The notes: a model not told the origin generated them from the sequence alone. 64,000 nt of DNA from Aedes albopictus (GCF_035046485.1 NC_085137.1:480029396-480093395); one strand, 5' to 3'; numbered from the stretch's first letter, positions 1 to 11,977 are shown. Numbers and translations are program-made.

Positions 1-138
1 TTGTTAGATTAGGGTTTCTTGTTATTTTTGGAATCCACCATCAAGTCAGTAAAATCTTTTTTGTAATTACGTTGCTTATTACCCTACTTTTTACTCGCGG
101 TTGAAACGATAAAACGGCCTACTTTTCTCCACTAAAAC

Positions 139-208
139 AAAAGTGCCGAAAAGTACTACTTTTCAGCACTCTTGAAGGTGCTGAAAAGTAGCACTTTTCG
201 GCACTTTT
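139..208. repeat. Near-perfect inverted repeat hairpin
   Basis: Two arms of about 31 bases, beginning AAAAGTGCCGAAAAGT and ending ACTTTTCGGCACTTTT, are separated by an 8-base spacer with one visible mismatch. No target duplication is obvious. It may be a tiny MITE or a cruciform-forming remnant. Confidence 0.6.
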
Positions 209-498
209 GCTAGCACATACATTATTTTGCTCACTATCGCGTTTCCCGGAAATACAGTTACTGCTCCTACATCCAATTAGAAGCTACTTTTGCTCCTTCT
301 GATGTTGCTGATTGACGTCGCGACGACAACGGGAGCTTGAAAATTTGTGACACCTTCAACACCATAGCCTACCTGATCTAACAAAAAACTGCGCCGCTGC
401 GCATGAATGCTTCCACGTGGTTCCTCCTGATTTCATGTATGTGAAGCTAGATAGGTTATCCGGAACGGGTATTTTACGTAATTACAAAAAAATTAGTA

Positions 499-617
499 TG
501 CAACTCGTTGCAAAACTCGATTTTTTCAGCACTCGTCGTATTTATCCAACTCGGCAAGCCTCGTTGGATAAATGTACAACTCGTGCTGAAAAAATCATCT
601 TTTTGCAACTTGTTGCA
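499..617. mobile_element. 119-bp palindromic MITE, TA target site
   Basis: The ends are TGCAACTCGTTGCAAA and TTTGCAACTTGTTGCA, and the element is palindromic through to a centre near CAACTCGGCAAGCCTCGTTG. TA flanks both sides (497-498 and 618-619), as expected for Tc1/mariner-type mobilisation. There is no coding capacity. Confidence 0.65.
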
Positions 618-1399
618 TAAATAACTATTTCTGTATTCACCTAGCCAATCTATCTAGTTTTGGTACATGTTTTATTTTAGACTGACCAAGATACTGCTAA
701 TTTAGTATTTTCTGATAAGATTTTATGGCATCTTCAAAAACCGGAATTCACGTCACGGAGACAAATTTCGTTCGTTTGAAACAAAAATATTCATGTTTAT
801 TCGGTAAACTTAAAAAAAAAAATAAAGCTAAAATTTTTATTTTTAAAACTAACTCTATTACATATTGATTTCTACAATATCAATCGAGGAGCTCCCCGTT
901 CCACCGTCGAGAACATAAACAAAAACTCACAAGTTCCAGCTGCCACTCCAAAAAAAGATTTTCTCCTGCAAAAAAATCATGTTTCACCAGAAGTTTCCTC
1001 GAAATCCCGTTGTTTTCGGGAGTGCATGTTATCTACATGGTGTTGGCATTGGAAATGCCACGCGAGAGGTGTTTTTTTTTTCAGCGAAGAAAATTAATTT
1101 AATGGAAAAACAAATATTTCCGCCAACCTGCCGCAAAAAAAAAAACAAAATAAATACATTTGTTTCCAGCATAACCTGTCAGAAGATGCGTGTTTGTTTC
1201 AAACATGGATTGCATTTGCTACAAATGTGACGTTCGATTTGCTTCAAACAGTTTTATTTTTGTTGCCTGAACAAATTGACAATTTATTTGAATTTACTTC
1301 AAATATTTTTGATTTTACCATATTTTTTTCTGCGTGACAAATGTTACCAGGCATTTGTAGATTTTCTGTGCAAAATAGATTACTCTTCATTCTAGTGTA
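618..1399. other. No gene seen
   Basis: AT-rich sequence with A and T runs. I see no conserved protein motif and no recognisable element boundary in this stretch. Confidence 0.5.
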
Positions 1400-1450
1400 A
1401 AATGTCCAGTACCGGTATTTTACCGGTACTACCGGTACTGCGACCCCTAC
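1400..1450. mobile_element. Possible hAT-type terminal fragment
   Basis: Three overlapping TACCGGTA motifs lead to a terminus that reads TAGGGGTCGCAGTACCGGTA on the minus strand. This fits the hAT YAGNG start and would abut the retrotransposon pol that begins just downstream. The partner terminus and the 8-bp duplication were not found, so only one end is supported. Confidence 0.35.
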
Positions 1451-2312
1451 AGGAGAATCGTGTATTGCTTCGGAATGAACAGAGATATAGAGGGGTTTGT
1501 AAGATCTTGCCGCATCTGCAAAGAAACTACAGTATTGCCTAGACGTCCACCGTATTCATCTTGCATTCCCACAAAAAAGCTTCTTAGTCGAGTCTATGCC
1601 GATTTTTTCTTTTTTGAGAAAAAGGTTTTCTTGGAGATCGTGGACAGCTATACCAAGTGGGCGGAGGTTGAACAGATGAAGACAGAAACTGACAGTAAGA
1701 AGGTGATAAAGGTTTTTCTCAGCATCTTCTCTAGGTACGGGATACCAGACGTTCTAGTCACAGACGGAGGACCACCGTTTAGTTCTGAGCATTTTATCAA
1801 CTTTTTCAAGGAACAGGGGATAGTTGTCATGAAAAGTCCGGCTTTTCACCCGGAAAGCAACGGTCAGGCTGAACGTATGGTGCGTTTAGTTGAAGATGTC
1901 TTAAAAAAGTTTCTTCTGGACCCTGAAAATAGAAAACTGGACATGGACGACCAAATCTCATATTTTCTTATGAACTAAAGGAACATTTGCTTAGGTTCCG
2001 ACAGTACCTTTCCCTCCGAGCGCCTTCTTTCATACCGACCAAAAACAACGTTGGATTCGATTAACTCGAAGCATAGTTTTAAGTACAATCTAGCAGAACC
2101 AGACAAGGGTCACAAAGATGCATGTTTGACTAACGAAGATAAAACTCATGACCTGTTGACTAATCTGCATAACGGAGATTTATTATTTTATAAAAATCCA
2201 AACAAAACCGATACTAGACAATGGCTACCGGCTAAGTTTATAATGTACATCTTTCCGAACGTTTTACAGAGTTCACTGGGCGGCCGGATCGTTTCGGCAC
2301 ATAGACGTAAAC

Positions 2313-2856
2313 CAGTGAATCAAAATTCAACCATCGCGCAATAATAACGACAATGTCGCAACCTGAATGTGTTGCGACATTCTACCCAATGCGACATATG
2401 TTTGTCCCAACTTGAACAGAATAGAACAAATATCGTGTACCAGGAGTTTAGGGATTTTTAAGCCTTGCATTGTGGTTTTCGAGCGGTAACTTCGAGTCGG
2501 TATACATTGCAACGCTGCTGAAGATGTATCATCAAAAAGTTTCGATTTTGTGTTAGTAATACAGTGACCCCACAATTTATGAATCGGCAAAAATGACCAC
2601 AGTTTATGGATTACTCCATTTGATCAACATGGTGATTTATAAATAGTGTACAAAATTTAAGGTGATTCATCGGTGTGGGGTCACTGTAATTGATTATTCA
2701 CGAGTTGAAAAGTACGCAACAAATGCAGCTTCCGTTTTGTCTGCAACAAATTTCGAGATCATGTCATTATCTGTCACCAATTGGGATAAAGAGTAATCGC
2801 CACGTCTTCTTTGTTGCTAGATTTGAGCCTCTTTTGTCTGACAATTCTCTTCACTG
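2313..2856. mobile_element. hAT-type MITE, copy 1, inside gypsy pol
   Basis: The element begins CAGTGAATC and ends TTCACTG, flanked by a perfect 8-bp duplication ACGTAAAC (2305-2312 and 2857-2864), diagnostic of hAT-type insertion. Its own sequence is about 417 bp once the nested element at 2562-2686 is discounted. A second copy lies at 36568-36987 with a different 8-bp duplication, which fixes the boundaries independently. It has no coding capacity. Confidence 0.88.
2562..2686. mobile_element. 125-bp Tc1/mariner-type MITE nested in the hAT MITE
   Basis: Terminal repeats CAGTGACCCCAC and GTGGGGTCACTG are flanked by TA (2560-2561, 2687-2688). The sister hAT MITE at 36568-36987 has a single TA at the orthologous position (36815-36816) and lacks the 125 bp, giving a clean empty-site comparison. 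Confidence 0.9.
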
Positions 2857-3404
2857 ACGTAAACTGAAGATCCCTGAAGACTCTCGTCGTCTGCCCATTC
2901 GCCGTTTTGTTTTGAACGGAGAGAGTTCGACACAGCTTTCAGCAGAGCCAAGCAACAGCAATAACGCACGCAACAGTAAAAAAAACGAAAGAGGGGTGAG
3001 GAATCCATGTCAGAAGATTCCGATTCAGACTTTTACGGCATTGAGGGGATTTCCCAGTTTAATCGGCAATCGTTTCAGAGTTTCAATTCTACGGATCCTG
3101 CAACAATCTCTGAACAGCGGGCTGTCGAAGCTAATCCTGAAGGAAATGTGCAACCTACATCAAGTGCTTCAGTAACTAGGCATAGTAGGAGAAGAAACAA
3201 AAAGCGAAGATTGCATGATTATGTTTACTACTAAGAATATTTAGTTTTCGATTATTTAAATTTAAATTTTAAATTTCTCTATTGATCATTAGCATGAAAC
3301 TTCGATTTTGTGAATTAGTAACTAATAGTTTGCTGTTAAAAATTAGCAAATAGTAAACGGAAACGAAAATGAATTTGGTTTTAGTATTGTAGCATGTTTT
3401 GACT

Positions 3405-3600
3405 AAAGGGGAGAGGAGATGTGGTGGCGTGCGACACACGGTATTACTGCCGAACTCTCAGGCAGGGTTCGCAGCATATGCTGAGTACACTGAGCAAGAT
3501 AGAGTCTGAGTGATGTACAAAATAAGAGAATAAATCAGTTGTTATCTTACTACGAACTTGTTCACACGTATTTTTATTATCACCAATCGAAACCTCCACA
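3405..3600 (+). mobile_element. Polypurine tract and 3' LTR of the gypsy element
   Basis: A purine run AAAGGGGAGAGGAGA (3405-3419) precedes TGTGGTGGCG, a canonical PPT/LTR junction. The LTR would run 3420-3600 with matching termini TGTGG...CCACA and contains AATAAA at 3529-3534. The 3' border is tentative because the other LTR is absent from the window. Confidence 0.6.
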
Positions 3601-4227
3601 AACGGTTTACTGTACTTAACAGCTTCAAATCGCAAGTCCTTTTTGTTCGCTGGGGTCGTTGCCGGTGAGCTTAGAGTCCTTCCCTAGCACACGGATGTTG
3701 ATCAGTCGCTCCTAAAATGGAGATCAGATACTGGTGTGAGCCACTCATCCTGTAGAACAGACGCTCAAGTTTGCAGAAGCAGACCCCCCCCCCCCTTCTC
3801 TGTCAGCCTTTATATCAAGTTATATCAACTGCATAAAGAGATGGGTATAGTCTGAAATAAAATAAAGAGTGAACTGTTGTGTGAAGTTAAGTGTATAATT
3901 GATAGTTCGTTACGAGGATTAAGCAGAAAGCCTTAATTCTAAAAGTTCAGAGAACTTTTCAATAATTGAATTGATGCTCTGGGAATAAATCATACATGAC
4001 TTGTACAGCAACTGTAAATCACACAGTAATATAGTTCAAATGTGTATTCTTGGCAAAAGAACACAATACGCATTTGATCAAAAATTTAATCTTCAAAATT
4101 GTTTAGAGGATCTAGGATTTTAATAATCTAATATCTAAAATCTAAACTTGTTAAATGCATTATGCCGTGTTTGAAATTAACTCAATGCTTTGTTACGAGT
4201 ATATATCTAAAGGCTCAGACTTTTATC
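3601..4227. other. No gene seen; C homopolymer
   Basis: Unannotatable, AT-rich sequence with a run of about 11 C residues near 3786. No coding or element signature was recognised. Confidence 0.45.
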
Positions 4228-4391
4228 CAGGGCCGGATCTGAAAGGGGGGGCGGGGATTTTAGGGGCCCCCACAAAAACCGTTTATGCTTGCTAAATATT
4301 AACTTTATTGTTTTAAAACAAAGAAAAACTTTTTTGCTCGTCACATTTGTACCTCCGAGGGGCCTCCACATTCGCTCCGGCCCCGGGCCAC
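4228..4391. mobile_element. Possible hAT-like short element (GGGGCC-rich)
   Basis: Starts CAGGGCCGGATCTGAAAGGG and ends near CCGGCCCCGGGCC. The start resembles others at 44345 (GCCGGATTTAGGC) and 63339 (GGCCCGGATTTAAGG). A target duplication is not clear, so the family and borders are uncertain. Confidence 0.3.
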
Positions 4392-4572
4392 CACAATCCT
4401 TAATCTGACTTTTCAAATATGCATTCATAAGTCACAATCTATTACTAGTACATATAGGCCTTTCGATCAGGACTTCAGAGCATTCTAGGAAGTGAACATC
4501 ACGTCTCAAAATAGATTTTCGAATGCAAAATATCAATTCTAGTCATTGAACACAATTACAATAAAACAAATA

Positions 4573-5260
4573 GGGGAACAGAGCCCAAAATGCCAAGATG
4601 GGGTAAAATGGCCCAGCTCATAAAATCATTCCTGAATGGGACGTGATCATTGCTGTAAGTGAATGGTGTCAAGATATGTTTGCATTAATCATTCTTCTAG
4701 AAGCTAGGTCGCCAAACCCACGGAAAATCTTTTGATTTCCCAATGAAAATTGGCAACTTCCGGTTTTTCGTGCTTGCAATTAAGGTTTTTGGATGATTTT
4801 ATTACCAGCCAAGTGTTTCCAAGGAGATTGAGGCACCCATGGAGGCGCATGGTTGTTGATGTCTACGCTATCCATGTTAGGGGTCATTCAAATATGACGA
4901 CCATCGTTTGGCGGGGAAAGGGGTGACACTTCATGTATTGAGTATACGAAAAAAACGCGACAGAGGAATGAAAGTGAGTCGAAAATGCCAGAAAATTGAT
5001 GGACGTAATTTTTGAATGTTTTCATGAAGTGGCATCTTACCCCATGGCAGGTGGCCTTTTTGCACCACTTCCGTTTTACGAACCATTTTTTGAAATCGCT
5101 AAAAATCGATGAAAATGCAATAATTTAGTGAACATTTTTGCTGAAGCATCGAGCAAATATTGTCTAGTTGCTGTTACCTTTTTGAAAGCCTAACAAATGA
5201 GGCTATATATCATTGAAAACGATAAAAGTTTGAAAAATGGCATATTGCCCCACTTTCCCC
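4573..5260. mobile_element. 688-bp inverted-repeat element, TA target site
   Basis: The left end GGGGAACAGAGCCCAAAATG matches the inverted right end (GGGGAAAGTGGGGCAATATG on the minus strand), with TA on both sides (4571-4572, 5261-5262). Both arms contain GGGGTAAAATGGCCC-like text. There is no long reading frame, so it is a non-autonomous Tc1/mariner-type element by inference. Confidence 0.65.
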
Positions 5261-5288
5261 TAAATTCTTCTGCTATTCTGCTATTCTG

Positions 5289-6153
5289 CCCAGGTAATCA
5301 ATACGCAGTTAAAATGGCACTAATTCGGCACTATATGCACCTTTACAGCAGGTCATTTAATGCTAATCTGCCGTATATGCGCTATTAGTGCTAATTAAAT
5401 GCAGGTTTTGGCCCGATATACGGCTGATTAAATGCTTATCCATCCTATCCCCCAGATTGTCAAAAATAAAAACAAAATATTTCCCCTGCCCATTTTACGG
5501 CTACCCTTTCTCTTCTTTTTCCTCACTCTCCTGCTGTGGAACTTTTAAGGCTTCGGGCACGTCCTCAACTGCTGTTGCTGTTTTTTTGCTGCTTTCGGCC
5601 AAATTGGGATTCGATCCCTCGATCCTCGGGTTGACGATGGTGCTGAACTGCGCTACAGGATAAGCTATAGATGATCAGATAAACCGCGATGGATTTGTGA
5701 TCTATTTAAGGCATGATCATTACACCGGCAGTTGCATCGTTACGTTATGCTATGAGCTCGGCAGGTGCTGATAATAAAATCGACCATGGAATTGATTTGC
5801 CACTGCATGTTTTCCCATTGATTTTATTTGTTGTTACATGGGTTGGAAATGTGAATGATGATGACTTCTACAGCCTTGGCACGTAATTTAGAAAGAGGAA
5901 ATGTGTTGTGGTTTTAGCATCACTCATCTCTCTTAGCAGTTTCATGGCTATAGAGTAGCAGCTATGGTGCCTGTTGACCAAAATATACTGTGCATTTGAA
6001 ATGCTACGAAACTGCTGTCAGATTTTAAGTAGCATTTGAATTGTTAATATAGGTCAGTTTAGCAGTCGAACTGCTATGATACGGCACTAAGCAGGTGGAA
6101 TGCAGATATAAAACAGAAATACGCCTTATTCAAATGCTTATTGGTTACCTGGG
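5289..6153. mobile_element. 865-bp element, CCCAGGTAA termini, 2-bp TG duplication
   Basis: The left terminus CCCAGGTAATCAATACGCAG pairs with the inverted right terminus CCCAGGTAACCAATAAGCAT. The dinucleotide TG flanks both sides (5287-5288, 6154-6155). The termini and the GCACTA.../TATACGGC interior resemble the element at 53431-54483. No coding capacity was seen. Confidence 0.7.
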
Positions 6154-6314
6154 TGCTTTTATCAACGCATCCCCTGGCTTTCGCCCGTCTGCGTTGTCTT
6201 TTCACTTGGCAATACGTCAACCAATTGATGTTTATGGGCTTGCCGGACCAAGTCATGTAGCTAAGCCAAACACCCCACCTACAACTGTTGGGAAGGCACC
6301 ATTGACCCGCCCAC
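6154..6314. other. Spacer between two elements
   Basis: About 160 bp of unique-looking sequence separates the CCC-ended element from the 1.96-kb foldback element. No gene signal was seen. Confidence 0.4.
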
Positions 6315-8277
6315 TGCACAGTGCGAAAAATCGACCCAAAAAACGGATCTTTTAACGCCGCTGGTTTCGATACGTGAAGTTGATCATTTCTGACGTAAAA
6401 AAGTACGGGAAATCGATTGGTGCTAAATTCATTCACCGCACGGCACGGGAAGTGGTCCATTTTGCCCTTTTTTCATACAAAAAGAGAATCAAAATGTACT
6501 TTTAAACAATTAACACGACTGTAGATCATTGAAAATAGCTGCAGGTGTAATTAGAGGTTAATAGAAATCATAAACATATATGAAAGATCCTTTTAAATGC
6601 CTATATTGCTCCATATGCCCCAACAACTGCTGGAAATTGTGAATTTTACATGATTATGAATGGATTTTTAATGTTACTGATTTGAACTTCTTTTTTTTTG
6701 CATAAACAAAAAGCGCTAGATCTGTTATTACCAGAATCATCTTCAGTAGTTGTCCAATTTGCCCTATTTTGCCCTACTGTTATAAAAAATGATAGATATT
6801 GTAATATAATGTTGACATTAGTTTTAGTTGCAATTGGAAGCTAACAGCTACCATGCGCATAAATGAGAGATATTTTCCCTATTTTGCCCTACATGCCCCT
6901 AAAACTGCTGGAAGATAACATTTTTTCTATTGTTTTGTAATGTCACTGGTTGCAATACATGAAGTCCTAGATCATTTTTTATGCATACAAATACTGTTTA
7001 TCGATAAGGTTTAGAATCATTCACGGGAGGTTACAAATAGCTGTCCATTTTACCCCACTTTGCCCTGATTTGTTGTCGCCTCATGAATGAATTAATTCAA
7101 TTGATTTCCCCCATTTGCTTATGTCCGAATTGATGAACTTTTGTTACTGAAACCAATGCAATCGAAAGGACAGTTAAAACATATGACTTTGGTGGGGAAT
7201 ACAGGGTATAATAAGCATTAACCCTAATCTTAATTTGTGGCAAATATGCACACAACTGATTAAATGAGACATCTTAAATAGATATAATTTGGTGGTTTGA
7301 GACGCCCTATTTAATCAGTTTAGCGCATATTTGACATATTTTATAAAATGCTTATTATATGCCCTCAATCCCCCATCAAAAGCTGAAATTTTAGAAATAG
7401 TCATATATATGTCTTTTTAATAACATTGGTTTCAGTACCAATGCTAATAAGGGAAATTAATTTATTTATTACTTGACAAAAAATCAGAGCAAATGGATTT
7501 ATCGAAATGAGGGCAAATTGGGGTGAAATGAATACCATTCCGAGAATGATTGTAGTATTAATCGATAAACCGCATTTGTATATATCAAAAATGATCCAGG
7601 CTTTCATGTTTTGCATCCAGCGACATTACAAAACCATGCAAAATATCTTATTATCCAGCAGTTTTAGGGGCATGTAGGGTAAAATAGGGAAAATATCTTT
7701 CATATATGCGCATGATAACTGTGTGCTTCCAATTTCACCTAAAACTAATTTCAACGTTTCATAGAAGTATTTGTTTTTCATGAATACATTCTAAATCTCA
7801 TTTTTTCATGAAAATAGGGCAAAATGGGGCAAATTGGACAACTCCTGCAAAGATAATTCTGGTGATAACAGATCTGGCGCCTTTTGTTTATGCCAAACAA
7901 ATCAACTTCAAGTCAGTAACATTAAAAATCATTTCATATTTAGGGAAAATTGTGAATATCTGACAGTTGTTGGGGCATATGGGGCAAAATAAGCATTTAA
8001 AAGGATCTTTCATGTATTCTTATGATTCCTATTAACTTCCAATTACACCTGCAGCTATTTTCAATGATCTACAGTCGTGTTAGTTGTTTGAAAGTACAAT
8101 TTGATTCTCTTTCTGTATGAAAAAAGGGCAAAATGGACCACTTCCCGTGCCGTGCGGTGAATGAAATTAGCACCAATCGATTTCTCGTATTTTTTTACGT
8201 CAGAAATGGTCAACTTCTCGTACCGAAACCAGCGGCGTTAAAAGATCCGTTTTTTGGGTCGATTTTCCCACTGTGCA
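6315..8277. mobile_element. 1.96-kb foldback (palindromic) element, intact copy
   Basis: Termini are TGCACAGTGCGAAAAATCG and its inverse ending CACTGTGCA. Two arms of about 0.9-1 kb can be followed inward (GACCCAAAAAACGGATC, then GGGCAAAATGG blocks, then TTGTTGGGGCATATGGGGC) to an imperfect centre near 7250-7340. There is no transposase frame. The copy is uninterrupted and serves as the reference for the second copy at about 14166-29360, defining empty sites for three insertions there. Confidence 0.8.
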
Positions 8278-8314
8278 CTGGTCTTTTACAGCTAGTTGTA
8301 GGTGTGTGTGCATG

Positions 8315-8424
<110 letters not shown>

Positions 8425-8499
8425 GGTACATGTGTGCGTGTAAGTGTTGGAGTGTGTGTGTTAGTGTTGGTGTATTGTAGACGCCAACTCGTTCTAATC

Positions 8500-9283
8500 C
8501 ACTCTGATTGCTAACACCCTATTGAACCATTACCCTTAAATTTGGCAATCCATGAAATAGAATGAGTTAAACGCCTGTAAAAAACAGTCAGTTAAATCAA
8601 ACAAGGAATATTAGTATTAAAACGAAGATACAACGAAGCAACGCCCCGAACCTCGAGAGCACAAACTCCAAGAACCAAATGACAGGCAGCGCCGATAAGT
8701 CGATCGACTGGCCAGTGGCCACCATCAGTGAATAATCAATCGAGCAAACCCCCCAGCACAAACCGCTACCAGCTCTCCCAACCTGCGCCCAACAAATCCG
8801 AGGCACAGCCCAGCCTTAGCTTCACCTTGAAACCAAAATCTAGATTACAGAGCACAATACTTCCCAAGTAACCACGCAGCTCGAGCCGCAAATCACGCAC
8901 AACACGGCACAAATAAGACAAACACTACCCCGCCCGTACAACCGAAACCGACCTAGAGTAGAGAAGGGTCTCTTTCCACTCCAACCCGGACTCAACTGCA
9001 CCCATAGGGCAGCGCACCTCACCCACACCGCACTCATTCATGCATCACTGCCCGAGCCTGGGTTGAGTCTATCTGCATGACCTCGCCCAACCCGTATCAC
9101 AGAGTTAAAATCCCTCTCTTGCATTACAAAGTACTCCCTCTTCCCAAAAGTCTGTGCGTGGTATAAATGAGATCTTAAGGCTGAATAAATCGTCACCAAT
9201 ACAACCGCCAACACTGAGCACTCAATGATGTCGGCCTTATCAACGACGACCCCCTCAGTCCCAAACCCAATTATCCCACACTA
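8500..9283. other. C-rich unrecognised sequence
   Basis: Base composition is clearly different from the flanks: the plus strand is rich in C and A and poor in G, with stop-interrupted frames on both strands. It may be a retroelement 3' region or a remnant gene; no motif identifies it. CCCAAGTAACCACGCAG occurs at about 8864, a possible unpaired terminus of the 2-bp-duplication family. Confidence 0.3.
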
Positions 9284-9558
9284 CCCAAGTAATCACCCTG
9301 CTGAAGCCGTATGCAGAACACACACACCGACACGCACCACCCCACACAAACCACCAAGGCCGAACAAAAGCGGAAAGCGGTGCCACCACTTCTGAATCAC
9401 GACTTTTTCAGTATAATAAATAAATAAATAAATAAATAATTCAACAATCTTAGATCCATTCCCCGACCCTACTCAGCCCTAACGGTCCATAGCAATGCCT
9501 GTCAATATATGCGCCTCACACATGCAACCCCTACGCCCTAACAGTATGGTCACTTGGG
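9284..9558. mobile_element. Possible CCC-ended element with 2-bp TA duplication
   Basis: Left CCCAAGTAATCACC and inverted right CCCAAGTGACCATAC termini are each flanked by TA (9282-9283 and 9559-9560). An (AAAT)n run lies inside at 9414-9439. The terminal match is short, so this is weaker than the other members of the family. Confidence 0.4.
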
Positions 9559-10487
9559 TATCTCTGGGTTTTTGACATGATGGTCAGGGATCACAGCCAT
9601 CAAAACGTTCCACGCTTTATCAGGGCTTACGACCTGTAGACATGATGATTTTTCAATAGTTTCAAGCTCTTTCGGACCTTCCGCTATGGGAGACCATCAT
9701 GACTAACGGCACATAACATAATGGGAACTTCATAGTCAGAGTGAAGGAAAAAATTGTATCCTTTTCCAGCACGCGAAACTGTTATATCTTATATAAAAGG
9801 CGTCGAACTGTCATTTATTTTGGTAAACGAAAAACATCCGATCCAACTAGTATTCCAGTTTTGGCAAAGAATACAGGAACAAAGATTGGCACCTGAGACT
9901 TGCGTAAAACTAGCTGCTGGAAATACACATATTCATTTCGCCATATTGTAATTGAAATCTTCGAAATAACACATCCACGTTTCACATATCATTGTCCGTT
10001 TATATTTAGGGCTAGAAAACGTATTTTTGACTTGAGCTTACAAAGTTTCAGCACAATTTATATCCTATTTAAGATCTCTACGTGCTGCCAGTCTGGATCT
10101 ATGAGGTCTTTGTTTTACTTCCCAGCAATGAAAAATGGTACACATGCTGAAAATAGTATATCAATAATGTTATAACGCATTTGACATTTCGATGCCCTGT
10201 ATACCAGTGTACGAAGTCGAAAGGCATCAACTTTTTGAGAGACAAAACTTAAAACTCCAGAACGTTTTGGATGACCCAAGCATATTTGAAACATCGTCAA
10301 TGTACAAAACCCATTGTTGTCCAAGAGTAACTGTTGTAAACTAAAACGAAATCCTGACCCTCTTCAATTCGAAAATTCCTTGCGCACAGTACAATTGCAC
10401 GAAGATTCAAAGCGAAAGCGAAAGATGTACATGACATTTCCAGGTATGTCTTCAATATGGTTCATCCATGATCTTGTCATCCTATTA
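9559..10487. other. No gene seen
   Basis: AT-rich sequence with only short frames and no conserved motifs, repeats or promoter that I can support. Confidence 0.45.
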
Positions 10488-11148
10488 CACAGCGTAACAA
10501 AAATTAACGTTTTGTCTGTCTCAAGAGCAAACTTATGTGTCTCCGAAGGATTTTGGGCCGCTGAATCCGAATCCGGGCTCAGATTTGCTCTAACACGTCA
10601 CAATTTTGAGCTATACCTCAATTTATAGGGCAAAATATGCGATTTAGGGCTTTTTTTACTGCAAACCATTGAGCAAAGAAATATTTTTTTAAGCAATCAA
10701 AAGGTTAATTGGTCAATTAACATCTAAATCAACGACTCATGCAAAATATTTAGTTTTACCAAATCGAATTTGATAGTTTTAAGCGATTTATGTTAGGTAC
10801 GATATTTCCCATACAAGTCACCCTCCAAAAGTTGCATGCAAGTTTTCATACTAACATAAAATGCTTAAATCTATCAAATTTGATTAGGTAAAATGAAATA
10901 TTTTGCATGAATCGTTAATTTAGATGTTAATTGACCTATTAACCTTTTGATTGCTTAAAAAAATATTTCAAAGCTTAATGGCTTGCAGTCAAAAAAGCCC
11001 AAAATCGCATATTTTGCCCTATAAATTAAGGTATAGCTCAAAATTGTGACGTGTTGGAGCAAATCTGAGCCCGGATTCGGATTCAGCGGCCCAAAATCCT
11101 TCGGAGATACATAAGTTTGCTCTTGAGACAAAAAAATGTTGCGCTGTG
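10488..11148. mobile_element. 661-bp palindromic MITE, TTA target duplication
   Basis: Termini CACAGCGTAACAAAAA and its inverse ending GCGCTGTG are flanked by TTA (10485-10487, 11149-11151). The arms are long and well matched, including GGGCCGCTGAATCCGAATCC and CAATCAAAAGGTTAATTGG, up to a centre near 10815. A TTA duplication is typical of PIF/Harbinger-type mobilisation. There is no transposase. Confidence 0.78.
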
Positions 11149-11149
11149 T

Positions 11150-11428
11150 TATTATTCTTGCCATAACGTCCCTACTGGGACAAAGTCTGTTTCTTAACTG
11201 CTGGGACAAATCATGCAACTTCATCTGCTAATGGCCATTTTTTTGCATGTGCAGATATATCGTGTGACAGGCACAAAGATACTCTTTGCCCATGGAAGTC
11301 AATGCAATTTCCTTTACGAAAGGTCCATGGACCGACTGAGACTCGAATCCGTCATCTTGAGCATGGTCATGCTGAATACCCACGCCTGTACAGTGGTGGC
11401 TGTTGGAGCAAGGAAGGGCCCATATAGC
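11150..11428 (-). mobile_element. tRNA-derived SINE, degenerate copy
   Basis: Read on the minus strand, a tRNA-like head (near 11428) leads to a body containing the complement of CGTGTGACAGGCACAAAGAT and a 3' end near TGGGACAAAGTCTG. The same family is present complete at 46179-46435 and in part at 34918-35043 and 56895-57115. It abuts the TTA-flanked MITE directly. Confidence 0.6.
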
Positions 11429-11879
11429 AGTAACCATGCATGTGGGTATTTATCAAAACCATAATGAGAGTGTTTGGGTCTATCCGATTCCCTGTCAATT
11501 GACCAACTTTTCGTGATGGAAATTTTGCTTAGCTTCAGTGGAGACCATACCTAAAGAAGAAGAAAGAATTTCTTAATGCATTTTACTACCTTCAACTGAG
11601 TCAAAAAACGATGATCTCAACTGATAGCAACAGGTTTACAATTTTCCACGCAAACGACGACCAACCCCAATAATGCAAGCATTTCTGCATTCCATTCTCT
11701 TCAAGCATCCTAATGAGCCAAATTTTATTATGTAGTCCATCCTCCAGACGTTTTTTTGCTAATCAAAGCATATTTACCTGCACGGCACATAATATAGAAA
11801 GATGCAAAGTTGCTTTGCGACTGCATGCATTAATTTCGGATGCGTCTTTTCTAATGGGTCAACTCTGAAAAATGCTGTC

Positions 11880-11916
11880 TATAAAATGTGTTGCCGTGGT
11901 TCTGGAATTCATCAGT
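11880..11916 (+). promoter_or_regulatory. Core promoter of the 11978 cuticle gene
   Basis: TATAAAA at 11880-11886 is followed by the arthropod initiator TCAGT at 11912-11916. The predicted start A (11914) is 34 bases from the first T of the TATA box, giving a 5' leader of about 64 bases. Confidence 0.8.
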
Positions 11917-11977
11917 CACATCACCGATTTTCGCAAAGTTAGCTCACCTCCCACAAGAGATCAAACCATCCAGCACC

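Larger units (their letters stand above)
1451..3234 (+). pseudogene. Ty3/gypsy retrotransposon pol fragment (integrase), disrupted
   Basis: Integrase inserts retrotransposon cDNA into chromosomes. Visible in order are the CxxC half of the zinc-binding region (SCRIC), a core with VDSYTKW, VTDGGPPF and HPESNGQAER, and the C-terminal region ending SAHRR. The two catalytic aspartates and the glutamate are present, with exactly 35 residues between the second D and the E, as in this family. Defects are 5' truncation near 1450, an in-frame TAA at 1976-1978, a 544-bp MITE insertion at 2313-2856, and a later frameshift near 3000 that moves the reading frame to one ending at 3234. Once the MITE and its duplicated 8 bp are discounted, the frame continues in register. 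The element is non-functional. Confidence 0.85.

Noticed and set aside
2313..2856. LTR of the gypsy element, with a solo LTR at 36568-36987
   Set aside because: Both copies end CAGTGAA/TTCACTG and have different perfect 8-bp duplications (ACGTAAAC, GTCCCGGA), no polypurine tract precedes the first, and the pol frame continues after it. A real PPT/LTR junction lies at 3405-3420.
9412..9439. (AAAT)n as a retroelement tail
   Set aside because: The tract lies inside the proposed 9284-9558 element and no LINE or SINE body could be identified upstream, so a tail cannot be claimed.
11888..11977. 30-codon N-terminal extension of the first cuticle gene
   Set aside because: The upstream ATG lies before the TCAGT initiator and would bury the signal peptide.
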